Assembly: GCA_902464035.1 (NCBI GenBank)
Contig: CABQHT010000033.1
Coordinates: forward strand, 1 to 22,238
Direction: 5' to 3'
Origin: an uncultured Collinsella sp.
GTDB lineage: Bacteria; Actinomycetota; Coriobacteriia; Coriobacteriales; Coriobacteriaceae
DNA: 22,238 bases
The notes under the pieces are model-generated. The model was not told the DNA's origin and searched no databases. It saw only the letters and a program-made list of their open reading frames with translations. The position numbers were made by a program, and so were the translations under genes. Shown here piece after piece: positions 22,021-22,238 of this stretch; position 1 is the stretch's first letter; the number at the start of each line of letters is the position of its first letter.

Positions 22021-22140
22021 CAAAAAATGCCAAATATGAGTACTGTTGCTATCGTAGTGCCATATTGTTGGCATAAGATAATAGACATAATAGCAAATAT
22101 GTTCATTAACATCAACACATATAAGCCGGATATAGGGTAG
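22021..22140. other. AT-rich gene-free patch
   Basis: About one third G+C by hand count, against clearly GC-rich surroundings. It contains TGCCAAATATG (from about 22028) and CATATTGTTGGCA (to about 22073), an imperfect dyad. No credible frame or RNA gene is seen. It may be a promoter or protein-binding region, or recently acquired sequence. Confidence 0.5.
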
Positions 22141-22160
22141 CGCGCAGAGATGTGGTGTAA

Positions 22161-22203
22161 GAGGCGGGGCATGCCCCGCCTCCTCCCTTTCTTGAAAGGG
22201 AGG
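22161..22203. terminator. Tandem perfect hairpins
   Basis: GAGGCGGGGC-AT-GCCCCGCCTC (22161-22182) is a perfect 22-bp palindrome. Next, CTCCCTTTC (22183-22191) pairs with GAAAGGGAG (22194-22202). They lie just beyond the possible minus-strand gene end at 22213, fitting a 3' structure, but have no T run. Confidence 0.5.
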
Positions 22204-22212
22204 GGACACCGC

Positions 22213-22238
22213 CTAGAATTCGTCGTTGGAGTAATGAA
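22213..22238 (-). CDS. Possible C-terminal end of a gene continuing past the window
   Basis: On the minus strand the last bases read HYSNDEF then TAG (22213-22215), followed by two hairpins. Position and composition suit a gene end, but seven codons are too few to identify or confirm it. Confidence 0.3.

Overview
The window looks like chromosomal DNA from a high-G+C anaerobic actinobacterium, most likely a gut member of the Coriobacteriia such as Collinsella. That is an inference from the gene mix (agmatine catabolism, LuxR-type regulators), strong GGAG-type ribosome binding sites, C/G-ending codons and many large intergenic palindromes. No rRNA, tRNA, transposase, phage gene or CRISPR array was seen.

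Layout. 1-384 is a gene-free stretch with a terminator, a phased array of a 17-bp motif and a very long hairpin. 385-2540 holds a DeoR-type regulator divergent from a class II sugar-bisphosphate aldolase, which ends in a terminator framed by a perfect 29-bp inverted repeat. 3084-4073 encodes an unusual fusion of a MutT-like Nudix domain to a Vsr-like mismatch endonuclease. It is divergent from a BceAB-like ABC transporter (ATPase and 10-TM permease, 4222-7234).

7565-17737 is a large agmatine-deiminase region: a membrane-bound LuxR regulator (AguR-like) divergent from putrescine carbamoyltransferase (ptcA), an APC-type antiporter, agmatine deiminase 1, a second antiporter, a 63-aa small protein, a second (GAF-like) LuxR regulator, and divergent agmatine deiminase 2. 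Agmatine would be imported in exchange for putrescine, deiminated to N-carbamoylputrescine and phosphorolysed to putrescine and carbamoyl phosphate. The carbamate kinase that would make ATP is not in the window. Both LuxR/target intergenic regions carry nested dyads, and several leaders are strongly structured. A ~225-bp intergenic repeat lies just beyond the 3' end of each LuxR gene, with a fragment near 21.9 kb.

17927-19477 is an AlbA_2 (Schlafen-type)/GHKL-ATPase regulator whose promoter contains a repeated operator-like sequence. Then come a GNAT acetyltransferase (minus), a ~550-bp palindrome-rich spacer, and a type I DAHP synthase (minus). The window closes with an AT-rich patch, two hairpins and a possible partial gene end on the minus strand.

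The points most worth following up are the Nudix-Vsr fusion, the paired-repeat and structured-RNA architecture of the agmatine region, the phased 17-bp motif array at 121-260, and the nested hairpins around 2.4, 13.1 and 20.6 kb.
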